64,000 nt of DNA from Granulicatella sp. WM01 (GCF_004570605.1 NZ_SPPB01000003.1:19867-83866); one strand, 5' to 3'; numbered from the stretch's first letter, positions 18,476-28,791 are shown. Notes: generated by a model from the letters alone, not told the origin. Numbers and translations are program-made.

Positions 18476-18524
18476 AAAACTGTGAGACATTTCCGTTTAT
18501 AAACGGAGATGTCTCACAGTTTTA
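18476..18524 (-). terminator. Terminator of the mapA-pgmB-GH13-malR operon
   Basis: AAAACTGTGAGACAT pairs with ATGTCTCACAGTTTT, with an inner CCGTTT/AAACGG stem, ending in TTTTT on the minus strand about 110 nt past the malR stop. Confidence 0.8.
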
Positions 18525-18631
18525 AACATATCACTTCAGGCAATTCTCTTTCTAGCCCCTAGTTGATGTGTCGGTAGGGTTTCTTTTTCACTATATCTTA
18601 CCTTTAATTACTGTATGTGTGCCTATTTAAC

Positions 18632-19579
18632 TTACTTTGTTGATTCAGCTATCACTAGTTGAGCTTGGAAATAATTTTCTCCACTTTGATAATCTGAATA
18701 TTTAATTTTTTTCAGTAGTTCATCAGCACATGCACGTCCCATCTCGGTTAACGGTTGCTTAATCGTTGTTAAACGTGGAGAAGCAATACGGTCCAGAAAA
18801 ACACCGTCAAAACCAATAACGCCAAAATCTTGAGGAATACTATGCTGTTTTTCACGCAATGCACGAGTTACACCAAGTCCAATACGGTCTGTACTACAAA
18901 TAAAGCATGTATTCTTAGGTACTCCTATTTCTAGCAATTTTTCCACATACTGTTTTGCTTTTGAGGAACGATTTTTAACACGATGAATCGTATATGATTT
19001 ACCAGCTTTATCCATTTCCTCCATAAATCCTTTTTCACGTTGTAACTCAAATCGTTCATCTACATCAATACCAATATATACACAGTTTTCATACCGTGAT
19101 AATGCGTACTCGGTTGCCATAGATATAGCCTTTTGATTATTTGTATCCACAAAATCAATGTGATGATTATTTTCCCCATATAAAATAATAGGTTTCTCTA
19201 ACGATTTAATCCATTCATAATCACGTTCACGCATACCTGTAATAATATACCCATCAGCTTCACCGTCATCTTGCTCTGGATTAGCAAGCAATCTAACGGC
19301 ATATTGATGTAAATTTAATTCCTGCGCAATCCCTGTCAACAGTGTCATATAATACGGTTCCACAACGTCCATTTCCTCTAGGATAACGACTTTCACAACA
19401 TTTGTGCGATTGCGTGCCAATGCTTGTGCTATACTATTTGGTGTATAATTCAACTCTTTCATAGCTTTATACACCGCTTCTTTTAATTCATCAGTGACTT
19501 TTTCAGGATGATTAATGACACGGGAAACCGTCATCTTTGAAACATTCGCTTTTTTTGCAACGTCTGTTAAAGTAGCCAT
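18632..19579 (-). CDS. malR: LacI-family maltose regulator MalR
   Basis: DNA-binding regulator, 315 aa. The N-terminal LacI helix-turn-helix reads ATLTDVAKKANVSKMTVSRV, with the hinge LNYTPNSIAQALARNRT. The rest is a periplasmic-binding-protein-like sugar sensor with the usual C-terminal FDG and TTIKQPLTEMGRACAD motifs. It is the last gene of the mapA operon and 18 bp after a GH13 gene, so it is probably made along with its targets. Four identical 14-bp palindromes in front of the maltose operons are the natural binding sites. Lactococcal and lactobacillal MalR proteins are activators, and the operator position here (centred near -55) agrees with activation. AAAGGAG precedes the start. Confidence 0.85.
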   Translation of the reverse strand: MATLTDVAKKANVSKMTVSRVINHPEKVTDELKEAVYKAMKELNYTPNSIAQALARNRTNVVKVVILEEMDVVEPYYMTLLTGIAQELNLHQYAVRLLANPEQDDGEADGYIITGMRERDYEWIKSLEKPIILYGENNHHIDFVDTNNQKAISMATEYALSRYENCVYIGIDVDERFELQREKGFMEEMDKAGKSYTIHRVKNRSSKAKQYVEKLLEIGVPKNTCFICSTDRIGLGVTRALREKQHSIPQDFGVIGFDGVFLDRIASPRLTTIKQPLTEMGRACADELLKKIKYSDYQSGENYFQAQLVIAESTK

Positions 19580-19597
19580 TTTTTCTCCTTTACAGTA

Positions 19598-21199
19598 TTA
19601 AATTTCCTTATTGATAATATACGCCTCATACGGACGTAAACAATCTGTCGGATTATCATAATTAGCAATTAATAATTCTCCCCTATCTCGTTTAAACGGC
19701 ACATGTTCCGACGTTAAATTCGCCACAACTTGCCAACGCACGCCATTATAAACTCTCTCATAGACAAACAATCGCTCATCTGTTGGCACTAATTCATAAT
19801 CTCCCCAAACCATAATATCATGTTCTTTTCTCAAAGCAATTAAGCGTTTATACGTGTAAAAAATCGAGCATTTATCCTCTAAAGCCTGTTTGACGTTTAC
19901 TTCTTTATAGTTTTTATTTAGTGCTAGCCAAGGTGTAGCATTTGAAAATCCTCCATATTGACTGCTATCCCATTGCATTGGTGTCCGAGCATTGTCACGT
20001 CCCTTTGCATTAATTGAGCATAGGATTTCCTCTTTCGTATATCCGTTAGATAAACGATGGTGGTACATATTTATTGCCTCAATATCAGACACTTGACTAA
20101 TATCTTCGGCAAGATAATTTGTCATTCCAATTTCTTGTCCTTGATAAATATAAGGTGTACCTTTCATTCCGTGTAATAAAATTGCAAACATTTTAGCACT
20201 TTCTATACGATACGTTGTATCATTCCCCCAACGAGAAACAACACGAGGAAGATCATGATTTTCAAAAAATAAGCTATTCCAACCTTCTTGCCCTAATTCA
20301 ATTTGCCAACGGCTCATCACTTGCTTAAATTTACTTAAATTTAATGGTTTTAAGTCCCATTTTTCTTTGCCCTCTTGTTGATCCAAACACACATGCTCAA
20401 ATTGAAACACCATAGACAACTCTTTTCGACTAGGATTAGAATACAATTTTGCAATTTCTGGTGTTGCTCCCCATGTTTCTCCAACGGTTAAAACATCATA
20501 TTTTCCGAAAGTTTCACGATTCATTTCTTGCAAATAATCATGGAGCTTTTCTCCATTATTTGTTATTCCTTTATCAATTTGCTTCCCAATTAAATCAATC
20601 ACGTCCATACGGAAACCACCTACACCTTTTTCAAGCCAAAAATTCATCATTTCCCATATTTTTTGACGTAAAAGTGGATTCTCCCAATTCAAATCAGGCT
20701 GTTTTTTACTAAATAAATGCAAATAATATTGCTGTGTTTGTTCGTCCCATTCCCATGCAGAACCACCAAAAATAGACATTAACTCGTTTGGTACATGACC
20801 TTGTTTAGCATCTCTCCAAATATAAAAGTCACGATACGGATTATCTTTACTCTGTCTTGCCTCAATAAACCACGCATGCTCATCAGACGAATGGTTGACG
20901 ACTAGATCCATAATAATACGAATATTCCGCTTAGATGCTTCGTATAATAAACTATCCATATCTTCCATAGTTCCAAACTCTTTCATAATGGCACAATAAT
21001 CACTAATATCATATCCATTATCATCATTTGGAGATTGATAGACAGGACTTAACCAAATCGCCGTAATGCCTAAATTAACTAAGTAATCTAAACGATTAAT
21101 AATGCCTGGTATATCTCCAATGCCATCATGATTAGTATCTTGAAAACTACGTGGATAAATTTGATAAATAACAGCCGAATGCCACCATTTTCTTTCCAT
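19598..21199 (-). CDS. GH13_31 alpha-glucosidase / oligo-1,6-glucosidase
   Basis: Cytoplasmic GH13 enzyme of 533 aa, with WWHSAVIYQIYPRSFQDTN at the N-terminus and the DxNxDGxGD loop typical of GH13_31. Catalytic motifs: DLVVNHSSDEH, GFRMDVIDLI (nucleophile Asp), TVGETWG (acid Glu), ENHDLPRVVSR. Val in the DVID position is common in alpha-1,6-acting members, suggesting isomaltose-type linkages, but dextran glucosidase or maltase cannot be excluded. Third gene of the mapA operon. It is a different enzyme from the one at 15.8-17.4 kb, so the cell has three GH13 hydrolases in this regulon. Confidence 0.87.
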   Translation of the reverse strand: MERKWWHSAVIYQIYPRSFQDTNHDGIGDIPGIINRLDYLVNLGITAIWLSPVYQSPNDDNGYDISDYCAIMKEFGTMEDMDSLLYEASKRNIRIIMDLVVNHSSDEHAWFIEARQSKDNPYRDFYIWRDAKQGHVPNELMSIFGGSAWEWDEQTQQYYLHLFSKKQPDLNWENPLLRQKIWEMMNFWLEKGVGGFRMDVIDLIGKQIDKGITNNGEKLHDYLQEMNRETFGKYDVLTVGETWGATPEIAKLYSNPSRKELSMVFQFEHVCLDQQEGKEKWDLKPLNLSKFKQVMSRWQIELGQEGWNSLFFENHDLPRVVSRWGNDTTYRIESAKMFAILLHGMKGTPYIYQGQEIGMTNYLAEDISQVSDIEAINMYHHRLSNGYTKEEILCSINAKGRDNARTPMQWDSSQYGGFSNATPWLALNKNYKEVNVKQALEDKCSIFYTYKRLIALRKEHDIMVWGDYELVPTDERLFVYERVYNGVRWQVVANLTSEHVPFKRDRGELLIANYDNPTDCLRPYEAYIINKEI

Positions 21200-21303
21200 A
21201 GTTTTCCCTCTTTTCTAATAGAATTTAACAGACTACTTTACAAAGCAGCTAGTTATTATCTAAAGGACTAAATATTATACCTTAAAAAAAGATTATTGTC
21301 ATG

Positions 21304-21957
21304 CTACTTATTAGCATGGATTAACAAAGAATTTAAGTCTAGTTTCTCTGTTGTATCTACTAAATAATTTGCTGAATACAGAATATCTTCTTTTCCAATA
21401 CCAACTGAAAACATACCTGCAGCATTAAGACCTTCAATTCCTGATTGTGCATCTTCTAATCCAATACATTCATAAGCTTGAACATGCAATTGTTCAGCAG
21501 CTTTACAATATATTTCAGGATCTGGTTTCCCTTTTGTCAGATGTTCTGGATTTACAATAGTATCAAAATAATCAGAAATACCTAATCTTTCTAAAATAAA
21601 GGGACCATTTTTACTTGCAGAAGCTAAGGCTATTTTCAACCCTTTTTCCCTTGCTTGTTTTAAAAGTGGCAGAATACCAGGTAATACGTCGTTTTCAGTC
21701 ATGCGCTCTATCAAAGCCAAATACGTTTCATTTTTTTTCGTTGCCAGTAGTTCTTTTTCCTCTTGGCTCATGTGCTTATTCCCATACTCTAAAATTTTAT
21801 TTAGTGAATCCATTCGACTGATACCTTTTAATTGCTCATTGAATGCTCTATCAAATGGAATACCAATACTTTCTCCTAATTGTTTCCATGCTTGATAATG
21901 GTATTCTGCACTATCTGTAATGACTCCGTCTAAATCAAATACTAAAGCCTTTATCAT
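21304..21957 (-). CDS. pgmB: Beta-phosphoglucomutase
   Basis: HAD-superfamily enzyme, 217 aa. Motif I FDLDGVITDSAEYHYQAW carries the nucleophile Asp8 and acid-base Asp10. The cap-domain substrate residues (KGISRMDSL), motif II ALASASKNGP and motif IV GLEDAQSGIEG follow. It turns beta-glucose 1-phosphate, the product of maltose phosphorylase, into glucose 6-phosphate. Second gene in the mapA operon (65 bp after mapA), the usual pairing. Confidence 0.95.
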   Translation of the reverse strand: MIKALVFDLDGVITDSAEYHYQAWKQLGESIGIPFDRAFNEQLKGISRMDSLNKILEYGNKHMSQEEKELLATKKNETYLALIERMTENDVLPGILPLLKQAREKGLKIALASASKNGPFILERLGISDYFDTIVNPEHLTKGKPDPEIYCKAAEQLHVQAYECIGLEDAQSGIEGLNAAGMFSVGIGKEDILYSANYLVDTTEKLDLNSLLIHANK

Positions 21958-22022
21958 ATACTACCTCTCTTCCAAAATGAGATAGAGTATGGTTGCCCAC
22001 ATACTCTATCACTGTTTATTTT

Positions 22023-24287
22023 TTATAAAGAAACAACTACCTTGTCTTGCAATTGATACATGTGTTGAGCAATTTGTATTGTTAAACTTTCTCCGCTTAT
22101 TAATGTAACTACTGCTTCCTCTTTTGTCACGTGAACAGATAATAAACGCTCTCTAAAATTAATTTTGAACGTATATCCTTCCCATTGTTTTGGAACAAAT
22201 GGATTGAAGATTAACTTACCATGATAAACACGCATACCTGCAAAACCTTGAACAATGGACAACCAACTGCCACTCATAGATGTAATATGTAGCCCGTCTT
22301 CTGTATCATTATTGTAATTGTCTAAATCTAAACGCGCTGTTCTTGCGTATAATTCAACTGCTTTATCTTCCTTTCCCAACTCTGCTGCCAAAATCGAGTG
22401 AATACATGGAGAAAGCGATGATTCATGTACTGTTAACGGTTCATAAAAGTTGAAATGACGTTCTTTTTCCTCTTGCGTATACATATCGTTAAAGAAATAA
22501 ATACTTTGTAGTACATCTGCTTGTTTGATATATGGTGAACGTAAAATTTTATCCCAAGACCATTTCTGATTTAACGGTCTATCTTCCGGAGATAATGCTG
22601 AAACAGGCTGTAAATCTTTATCTAAAAATGTATCGTGTTGAACAAAAATACCTAATTCTTCATCATAAGGCAAATACATATTAGCTATAATATGTTCCCA
22701 TTGTCCTATTTCCTGCTCAGTAATGTCTAATTCTACTCGTTTATCATGGCTAATATCTTTTAAAATTTGGCATGTGTACATCAATGTCCATTTCGCAATA
22801 TTATTTGTATGATAGTTATTATTCACGTTGTTTTCATATTCATTCGGTCCAGTCACACCATGAATCATGTATTGCTGATGACGTTTTGAAAAATGCACAC
22901 GATCCGCCCAAAAACGTGAAATACCTACTAAAACATCAATCCCTTTCGTCAGCACGTACTCACTATTTCCTGTATAATTCGTATAATTATAAATAGCATA
23001 CGCTATTGCACCGTTACGATGAATTTCCTCAAATGTAATTTCCCATTCATTATGGCACTCTACACCTGTAAATGTCACCATTGGATAAAGTGCCCCTTTT
23101 AATCCTTGTTGTTTTGCATTATGTATAGCACCATCTAATTGGTTATGACGGTACATGAGCAATTCCTTAGTGACTTGTTCATCAGCAACTGATAAATACA
23201 TTGGCACAATATAGGCTTCTGTGTCCCAATACGTTGCACCACCATATTTTTCTCCAGTAAATCCTTTAGGTCCAACATTTAAACGATAATCTTCACCATA
23301 GTATGTCGAAAATAATTGAAAAATATTAAAGCGAATACCTTGCTGTGCTTCATCATCTCCAAAAATGTCAACATCTGCTTTTTGCCAACGACTTTCCCAA
23401 ACTTTTTGATGAGCATTTTTTAATGCATCAAATCCCAACTGTGTAGCCTCCTGTAACAAATGATTTGCCACTTCACATTGTTTATCCACTTCAACATCTC
23501 GGCTTGTCACAACAGCTACATATTTTGTTAATGTTAAACTTTCTTGTACGCTTAAACTAACTTGAACACTTTGTCTTGCCAAAAACTCTTGGACGTCCTC
23601 AGTCTGTGGCTCATGTGACCATTCATTATGCATGGCTGTTAATACTGTAAATCTCGGTGCTTCAAACGGATTTTCTACTGTTTGTGTTTGAATATAAAGA
23701 GGCTCCTTGCCAAAAGATACCGCTTGCCAAAACTGTTCATCATAATTACTATCTTCATTTCTTACATTTCCATCTAATTTTGACACCATTTTAATAGATA
23801 CTTGATCGCCACTTAACACGCTAGCACTTACCTTAACAATAGCCAATTCTTTTTGAGCAACACTTAAAAATCGCTCAAATGTAAATCTCACCGTAGCATC
23901 AGATCTTATCAATGTAAATTCGCGTGTCAAAATACCGTTCTTCATGTCTAAATCGAGAACAAAATCTTCAATAGTATCTACAGCTAAATCTAAATCCTGT
24001 CCATTTACTTCAATATCTACTGCAATAAAATTAGTCGCATTAATTACTTTTCCAAAATAATGCGGATAGCCATTTTTCCACCAGCCAACCCGTGTTTTAT
24101 CAGGATACCAAACTCCAGCAATATACGTTCCTAAATGTGTATCCCCAGAATATCTCTCTTCAAAATATCCACGCATTCCCATATAGCCATTACCAATAGA
24201 TGTTAAACTCTCTTGTAGACGTTTATCTTCTTTTTCAAGTGTATGACTCCTAACATGCCAACTATCAATGTCAAATATTCTTTTCAT
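22023..24287 (-). CDS. mapA: Maltose phosphorylase (GH65)
   Basis: Cytoplasmic enzyme splitting maltose with inorganic phosphate into glucose and beta-glucose 1-phosphate, saving one ATP. Its 754 aa match the Lactobacillus brevis enzyme. The GH65 catalytic acid lies in [16 protein letters not shown] (Glu about 483). The [13 protein letters not shown] stretch and the (alpha/alpha)6 barrel motifs are intact. The pairing with pgmB supports maltose over kojibiose or trehalose phosphorylase. AAGGAG precedes the ATG. First gene of mapA-pgmB-GH13-malR, under a MalR-type operator. Confidence 0.95.
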   Translation of the reverse strand: MKRIFDIDSWHVRSHTLEKEDKRLQESLTSIGNGYMGMRGYFEERYSGDTHLGTYIAGVWYPDKTRVGWWKNGYPHYFGKVINATNFIAVDIEVNGQDLDLAVDTIEDFVLDLDMKNGILTREFTLIRSDATVRFTFERFLSVAQKELAIVKVSASVLSGDQVSIKMVSKLDGNVRNEDSNYDEQFWQAVSFGKEPLYIQTQTVENPFEAPRFTVLTAMHNEWSHEPQTEDVQEFLARQSVQVSLSVQESLTLTKYVAVVTSRDVEVDKQCEVANHLLQEATQLGFDALKNAHQKVWESRWQKADVDIFGDDEAQQGIRFNIFQLFSTYYGEDYRLNVGPKGFTGEKYGGATYWDTEAYIVPMYLSVADEQVTKELLMYRHNQLDGAIHNAKQQGLKGALYPMVTFTGVECHNEWEITFEEIHRNGAIAYAIYNYTNYTGNSEYVLTKGIDVLVGISRFWADRVHFSKRHQQYMIHGVTGPNEYENNVNNNYHTNNIAKWTLMYTCQILKDISHDKRVELDITEQEIGQWEHIIANMYLPYDEELGIFVQHDTFLDKDLQPVSALSPEDRPLNQKWSWDKILRSPYIKQADVLQSIYFFNDMYTQEEKERHFNFYEPLTVHESSLSPCIHSILAAELGKEDKAVELYARTARLDLDNYNNDTEDGLHITSMSGSWLSIVQGFAGMRVYHGKLIFNPFVPKQWEGYTFKINFRERLLSVHVTKEEAVVTLISGESLTIQIAQHMYQLQDKVVVSL

Positions 24288-24305
24288 AAATCAACACTCC
24301 TTGCA

Positions 24306-24319
24306 AAAAATCGTTTTCA
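24306..24319 (-). promoter_or_regulatory. Weak cre-like site in the mapA leader
   Basis: AAAAATCGTTTTCA matches 12 of 14 of the CcpA consensus core and lies just downstream of the predicted mapA transcription start. Confidence 0.35.
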
Positions 24320-24331
24320 CTTTATACACCT

Positions 24332-24385
24332 ATTATGCCACACAAATAAATTTGTACAAGTCATTTGATACTGTTACCGATAACA
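24332..24385 (-). promoter_or_regulatory. mapA promoter with MalR-type operator
   Basis: -10 CATAAT (24332-24337), 16 bp, -35 TTGTAC (24354-24359), 12-bp gap, then TGTTACCGATAACA (24372-24385). Same architecture as malC, malX and the GH13 pair. Confidence 0.75.
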
Positions 24386-24387
24386 AA

Positions 24388-24985
24388 AACAGGATGTGAG
24401 ATGTCGTGCGTTACGAGCGATGAAAAAATTGTGCCAGAGCGTTCCATATTCAATGTGTCGCATAGCGACAACTGAATATGAGCGACTAACAACGTTTTTC
24501 AAGCGAGTGCGACATTGAACTCAACTATAACAGGATGTGAGGAAAGGTATGCCACGAACGAAGCTAAAAGTGCTTGAGCGACTAAAATGCTACGTGTACA
24601 TAACACACGGCATTTTGGAGCGAACACATCTTTTTCAAGTGAGTACCTTTCCGAACTCAACTGTAACAGGATGTGAGATGTCGTGCATTACGAGCGATGA
24701 AAAAATTGTGCCGGAGCGTTCCATATTCAATGTGTCGCATAGCGACAACTGAATATGAGCGACTAACAACGTTTTTCAAGCGAGTGCGACATTGAACTCA
24801 ACTATAACAGGATGTGAGGAAAGGTATGCCACGAACGAAGCTAAAAGTGCTTGAGCGACTAAAATGCTACGTGTACATAACACACGGCATTTTGGAGCGA
24901 ACACATCTTTTTCAAGTGAGTACCTTTCCGAACTCAACTCCAGGATATGAAAAATCGCTTGTTTATGAGTGATGAAAATGCCACC
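24388..24985. repeat. Structured repeat array A-B-A-B (277-bp compound unit, two copies)
   Basis: Units start with AACAGGATGTGAG at 24388, 24529, 24665 and 24806: types A (141 bp) and B (about 136 bp) alternate, and a partial copy follows to about 24985. Each unit ends in GAACTCAACT. Just inside the ends A carries ATGTCG/CGACAT and B carries GGAAAGGTA/TACCTTTCC. A central hairpin is CATATTCA/TGAATATG in A and AAAATGC/GCATTTT in B. The sequence differs but pairing is kept. Related units occur in opposite orientation at 57.66-58.02 kb. Confidence 0.9.
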
Positions 24986-25224
24986 CTATCCGTTCATGAA
25001 ACTAAAACTATGCACAAAAACTATGTATTAAAACATCAGCACTTTCCTATTCATTTAGTATCTTTTTCAATCCTTTAAACACTCCTAAATAGCAACCATA
25101 TACTACAATCTCACATATACCATACATTTAGACCTATACTTTAAGAGTTGAATATGTTAAAATAATTTAGTGCATAAGTACTATCTGTTAAATGTATATA
25201 AAATATAATATAAGGAGAAAAAAT

Positions 25225-25437
25225 ATGATTTTTAAAATGACTTATCAAGAAACAAAACACGAAGCACCACGTCGTGAAAACACAAAAGCCCTTTATATTG
25301 AGGCAAGTTCAAAAGTAGAAGCTCGTCAGTTAGTTGAACAAAACACCCCCTATAACATCGAATTTATCCAACCTTTAGACGAGGCTCACTTAGCCTATGA
25401 GCAAAAAAATCCTGATTTCAAGCTAACGGTATTCTAA
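25225..25437 (+). CDS. rpoY: RNA polymerase epsilon subunit RpoY
   Basis: Small polymerase-associated protein (formerly DUF1447/YkzG), 70 aa, the family's usual size. [20 protein letters not shown] followed by the ARQLV and [18 protein letters not shown] segments matches RpoY. It binds core RNA polymerase near beta-prime and is found only in Firmicutes. AAGGAG 7 nt upstream fixes the start at 25225. It is one base away from rnjA, the standard rpoY-rnjA operon. Confidence 0.9.
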   Translation: MIFKMTYQETKHEAPRRENTKALYIEASSKVEARQLVEQNTPYNIEFIQPLDEAHLAYEQKNPDFKLTVF

Positions 25438-25438
25438 C

Positions 25439-27115
25439 ATGAAAGTTAACTTACAAAATAATGAAACAGGAGTCTTTGCTTTAGGGGGACTTGGAGAAAT
25501 TGGAAAAAACATGTATGGTGTCCAATTCCAAGATGAAATTATTGTCATTGATTGTGGGGTAAAGTTCCCAGAAGATCATCTGCTCGGCATTGATTACGTT
25601 ATTCCAGATTATAGCTATCTCATTCAAAATAAACACAAAGTTAAAGCACTTGTTATCACACATGGTCATGAGGACCATATTGGAAGTATCCCATTCTTAT
25701 TGCGTGAATTGAATATTCCAATTTATGCTGGACCTTTAGCTTTAGCACTTATCCGTAACAAGTTAGAAGAACACGGTTTATTACGAGATGCCATTTTAAA
25801 TGAAATAAATGCAGATAGCGTAATCAAATTCCGAAAAACAACTGTTAGTTTCTATTTAACAACACATAGTATCCCAGAGGCATTTGGTGTTATTATAAAG
25901 ACACCATCTGGTATTATCGTATCTACTGGAGATTTCAAATTTGATTTTACACCAGTTGGAGAGCCAGCAGATTTACACAAAATGGCAAAACTCGGAGAAG
26001 AAGGTGTTTTGCTAATGCTGGGCGATAGTACCAATTCCGAAATTTCTGGTTTTACCAAATCAGAAAAAGAAGTAGGTAATGCTATTAGAGAAATTATAAA
26101 AAAAATTGATGGACGCATCATTTTTGCAACATTCGCTTCTAACATTTCACGTTTGCAACAAGTGGTTGAAGTTGCTATCGAAACAAATAGAAAAATAGCT
26201 GTTTTTGGAAGAAGTATGGAATCAGCTTTTGTCACAGGGCGCGAACTTGGTTATATTAAAGCCCCTAAAGATACCTTTATTGATGGACGAGATATATCAA
26301 TGTATCCATCAAACGAAGTGATTATTTTATGTACAGGTTCTCAAGGAGAACCAATGGCTGCACTTAGCCGTATTGCCAATGGAACACATCGACAAATTTC
26401 TATTCATCCAAATGATACAGTTATTTTCTCAAGTTCTCCAATTCCGGGAAATACTACAAGTGTGAATAAAGTTATCAATCTATTATACGCTGCAGGTGCA
26501 AATGTTATTCACGGAAAATTAAATAATATTCATACATCTGGTCACGGTAGCCGCCAAGAACAAATGTTAATGTTGCGTCTTTTGAAACCAAAATATTTTA
26601 TGCCTGTCCATGGTGAATTTCGTATGCAAAAGCTACATGCCAATACAGCTGCAGAAGTTGGTGTTCCACTTGAAAATAGCTTTATTTTAGAAAACGGAGA
26701 AGTCCTTGCCATTACTGCAAATTCTGCTCGTAGAGCAGGACGTTTTATTGCCAATGATATTTATGTTGACGGTAGCGGCATTGGCGATATTGGAAATGTT
26801 GTTTTAAGAGATCGCCGCATTTTATCTGAAGAAGGCTTGGTTATCGTTGTAGCTACTATAGATATAGCAAATCGTACATTACTAGCTGGACCTGAAATGA
26901 TGTCACGTGGTTTTGTATACATGCGTGAGTCTAGTGAGTTAATTAGTGATACGCAAAGTTTACTACGTCAAGTTATTTCTGACTACCTAGAAAGCGATGA
27001 AAACATTACAGAACGTCAACTAAAAGAATTATTTATAAATACGCTTCAAGCACATTTATACGAACAAACTGGACGACGTCCAGTAATTATGCCAGTTGTT
27101 GTTTGTCTATCATAA
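25439..27115 (+). CDS. rnjA: Ribonuclease J1
   Basis: Metallo-beta-lactamase/beta-CASP RNase, 558 aa, with 5'-to-3' exonuclease and endonuclease activity; it matures and degrades RNA in Firmicutes. The zinc motif HGHEDH spans residues 75-80, followed by [18 protein letters not shown] and the beta-CASP part ([36 protein letters not shown]). The C-terminal domain is complete. Its start is one base past the rpoY stop with no clear Shine-Dalgarno, so translation is probably coupled. Confidence 0.95.
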   Translation: MKVNLQNNETGVFALGGLGEIGKNMYGVQFQDEIIVIDCGVKFPEDHLLGIDYVIPDYSYLIQNKHKVKALVITHGHEDHIGSIPFLLRELNIPIYAGPLALALIRNKLEEHGLLRDAILNEINADSVIKFRKTTVSFYLTTHSIPEAFGVIIKTPSGIIVSTGDFKFDFTPVGEPADLHKMAKLGEEGVLLMLGDSTNSEISGFTKSEKEVGNAIREIIKKIDGRIIFATFASNISRLQQVVEVAIETNRKIAVFGRSMESAFVTGRELGYIKAPKDTFIDGRDISMYPSNEVIILCTGSQGEPMAALSRIANGTHRQISIHPNDTVIFSSSPIPGNTTSVNKVINLLYAAGANVIHGKLNNIHTSGHGSRQEQMLMLRLLKPKYFMPVHGEFRMQKLHANTAAEVGVPLENSFILENGEVLAITANSARRAGRFIANDIYVDGSGIGDIGNVVLRDRRILSEEGLVIVVATIDIANRTLLAGPEMMSRGFVYMRESSELISDTQSLLRQVISDYLESDENITERQLKELFINTLQAHLYEQTGRRPVIMPVVVCLS

Positions 27116-27218
27116 AATAAACCAAATCATGTCATTTAATAACTAAAACCAAAAGCTAAATATACACCTGACATGTATTCACATCTACAAAAAACAGTTC
27201 TATGCCAAATAGAGTTAA

Positions 27219-27257
27219 AAAAGAGGTTATGCAGATAAGAACATAGCCTCTTTTTCG
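27219..27257 (+). terminator. Terminator of rpoY-rnjA
   Basis: AAAGAGGTTATG pairs with ACATAGCCTCTTT, followed by a T run. A second, weaker copy of the same sequence (AGAGGTTATGCAG ... CTTCTTTTT) follows about 70 bp later. The rest of 27116-27728 holds no gene that I can support. Confidence 0.75.
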
Positions 27258-27561
27258 TGGCTAAAACATAAATTTTCTCTCTATGACAAACAGAGGTTAT
27301 GCAGATAAAAGCACTGCTTCTTTTTCGTGATTAGAAAATAATGCTTAACATTAATAAAGTTACTCACTTTCACAAAAGTAAATAACCGGTGCAAAAAAGA
27401 ATGCGTTTTAGTTTTTTAATTTTAATATAGCACCAAAAATTCAATTGCTCTATTTTTGATATAGTTTAGTCCATATAATATTTTGATAATTTTTCAACTT
27501 AATTGCATTCTAATTACTCAATGCCATCACTCTAATTGATATTCAAACTATATTATTAGGA

Positions 27562-27603
27562 AATAAAAAATAAGGTCTTTGCCACATTCTATTGACAAAG
27601 ACC
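27562..27603 (-). terminator. Terminator of the AAA+/membrane operon
   Basis: GGTCTTTG (minus strand) pairs with CAAAGACC, then TTATTTTTTATTT; 125 nt past the stop of the last gene of the operon. Confidence 0.65.
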
Positions 27604-27728
27604 ATTAATAGTCTAACATGCTCACCCATGCAAAATATTTCTCTACTCTTTTCTGGACAACTTATCGTTTACAAAAGTGTTTCATTTTTTCAAACATAAC
27701 AGTACAAATAAATTTCATTTATTATATA

Positions 27729-28355
27729 TTACTCTCTAATCAACGTATAGTTATTCCCTTTCCCTACATCTGTGCCGTTAAAATAAGTCGTGCCATTGAC
27801 TTCATAATGAACAGCATAAGTAATGCCTCCTCCGCCATCACGAATGCCTAAAATTTGCACTTCTCCTACTGTAGGAACGCTGAACACAACAGGTTTATTT
27901 TTAATCATAAACGGTTCAGTAATCGCTACTCCATCAACTAAGACTTGAACATAATCACCGTCTTCAGCAGCATAATCCCAAACATAAATTTTAGCTTGTG
28001 CTTCTTTAGAACTGTGCTTAATGGTCAAATCTTGATGAGATAGATTAGTATCCGATTGACTAATCCGTACACCTATTGGGAGTTGGGAGGATATTCCACT
28101 CTCTATTGCTGCATTGGCAGCTGACGAACTATTCACACTCGCCAATTTTGGTAATGCAATAATAAATAGACCTAGTAACAACCACCCTGTAATCTTCAAT
28201 TGCTTATCAAATCGTGATTTACGCTTATTTCTCTTTTGCTTTTTTTCTGTGGTAACATAAGCTTCTGGTGATTGATTCATCTCTTGTTCGGCATTACTAT
28301 CCCACTCTACTTGATTATCTATCTTCTCTTGAAATTCTCCTTGCTTATTATTCAT
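27729..28355 (-). CDS. Membrane-anchored protein with a C-terminal extracytoplasmic domain, unknown function
   Basis: I do not recognise this gene with certainty. Of 208 aa, residues 1-70 are hydrophilic, with a KKQKRNKRKSR basic patch. One membrane helix follows (about 74-92, ITGWLLLGLFIIALPKLA), giving an N-in topology, and the C-terminal 110 residues lie outside. The end (GDYVQVLVDGVAI, FSVPTVGEVQILGIRDGGGG, YAVHYEVNG) looks like a beta-sandwich ligand-binding module with an IRDGGGG turn. Third gene of the operon, overlapping the preceding membrane-protein gene by 8 bp. A link to the AAA+ protein is likely from this tight coupling. Confidence 0.65.
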   Translation of the reverse strand: MNNKQGEFQEKIDNQVEWDSNAEQEMNQSPEAYVTTEKKQKRNKRKSRFDKQLKITGWLLLGLFIIALPKLASVNSSSAANAAIESGISSQLPIGVRISQSDTNLSHQDLTIKHSSKEAQAKIYVWDYAAEDGDYVQVLVDGVAITEPFMIKNKPVVFSVPTVGEVQILGIRDGGGGITYAVHYEVNGTTYFNGTDVGKGNNYTLIRE

Positions 28356-28791
28356 TGCTTTCCCTCACAACTCTCACTGTTTTTTTATGGCAGAAGATGC
28401 AAAATGCAAGACGGCTTACAATAAGCTGCACAACCATTATCCAAAAGAACAGTGTATGCCTTGCTTCATTTTGCACTTGATACCCGTAATTCAATATTTC
28501 AATACCTACTGCTAAAATAGCTAAATTTACTGTAAGAATAATGATGTACGGATATAGCCAAGGATATTTATAAAAGTTTTTTCTAAAAAGCGGTACAAGC
28601 ATTGTTATACCTGAAAATAAACTTACTATAGCTAATATAGATAGAGCAACTTGTGTTGTCCCAAATCCAGACTGCAACACTGTATGTATACTGTCAAAAA
28701 GAGCAGGTATACTAATTGTTGATAATACAAGTACTAAACTAATCACAATTAGCCATAATTTTTCAATAATATTTACAATCAGTTTGTTCAT
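28348..28791 (-). CDS. Four-helix membrane protein, unknown function
   Basis: Protein of 147 aa with four predicted membrane helices (about residues 9-30, 46-67, 80-100, 113-133) and short loops. No enzyme motif; the last loop has the cysteines in FCIFCHKK. It starts within the stop codon of the large AAA+ gene (TAATG overlap) and overlaps the next gene by 8 bp, so all three are translationally coupled. I cannot assign a family. The context suggests a membrane partner of the AAA+ protein. Confidence 0.65.
   Translation of the reverse strand: MNKLIVNIIEKLWLIVISLVLVLSTISIPALFDSIHTVLQSGFGTTQVALSILAIVSLFSGITMLVPLFRKNFYKYPWLYPYIIILTVNLAILAVGIEILNYGYQVQNEARHTLFFWIMVVQLIVSRLAFCIFCHKKTVRVVRESNE

Noticed and set aside
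24537..24752. ORF of 71 codons in the structured repeats
   Set aside because: It spans the junction of two repeat units, has no ribosome-binding site and the region is explained by hairpins.
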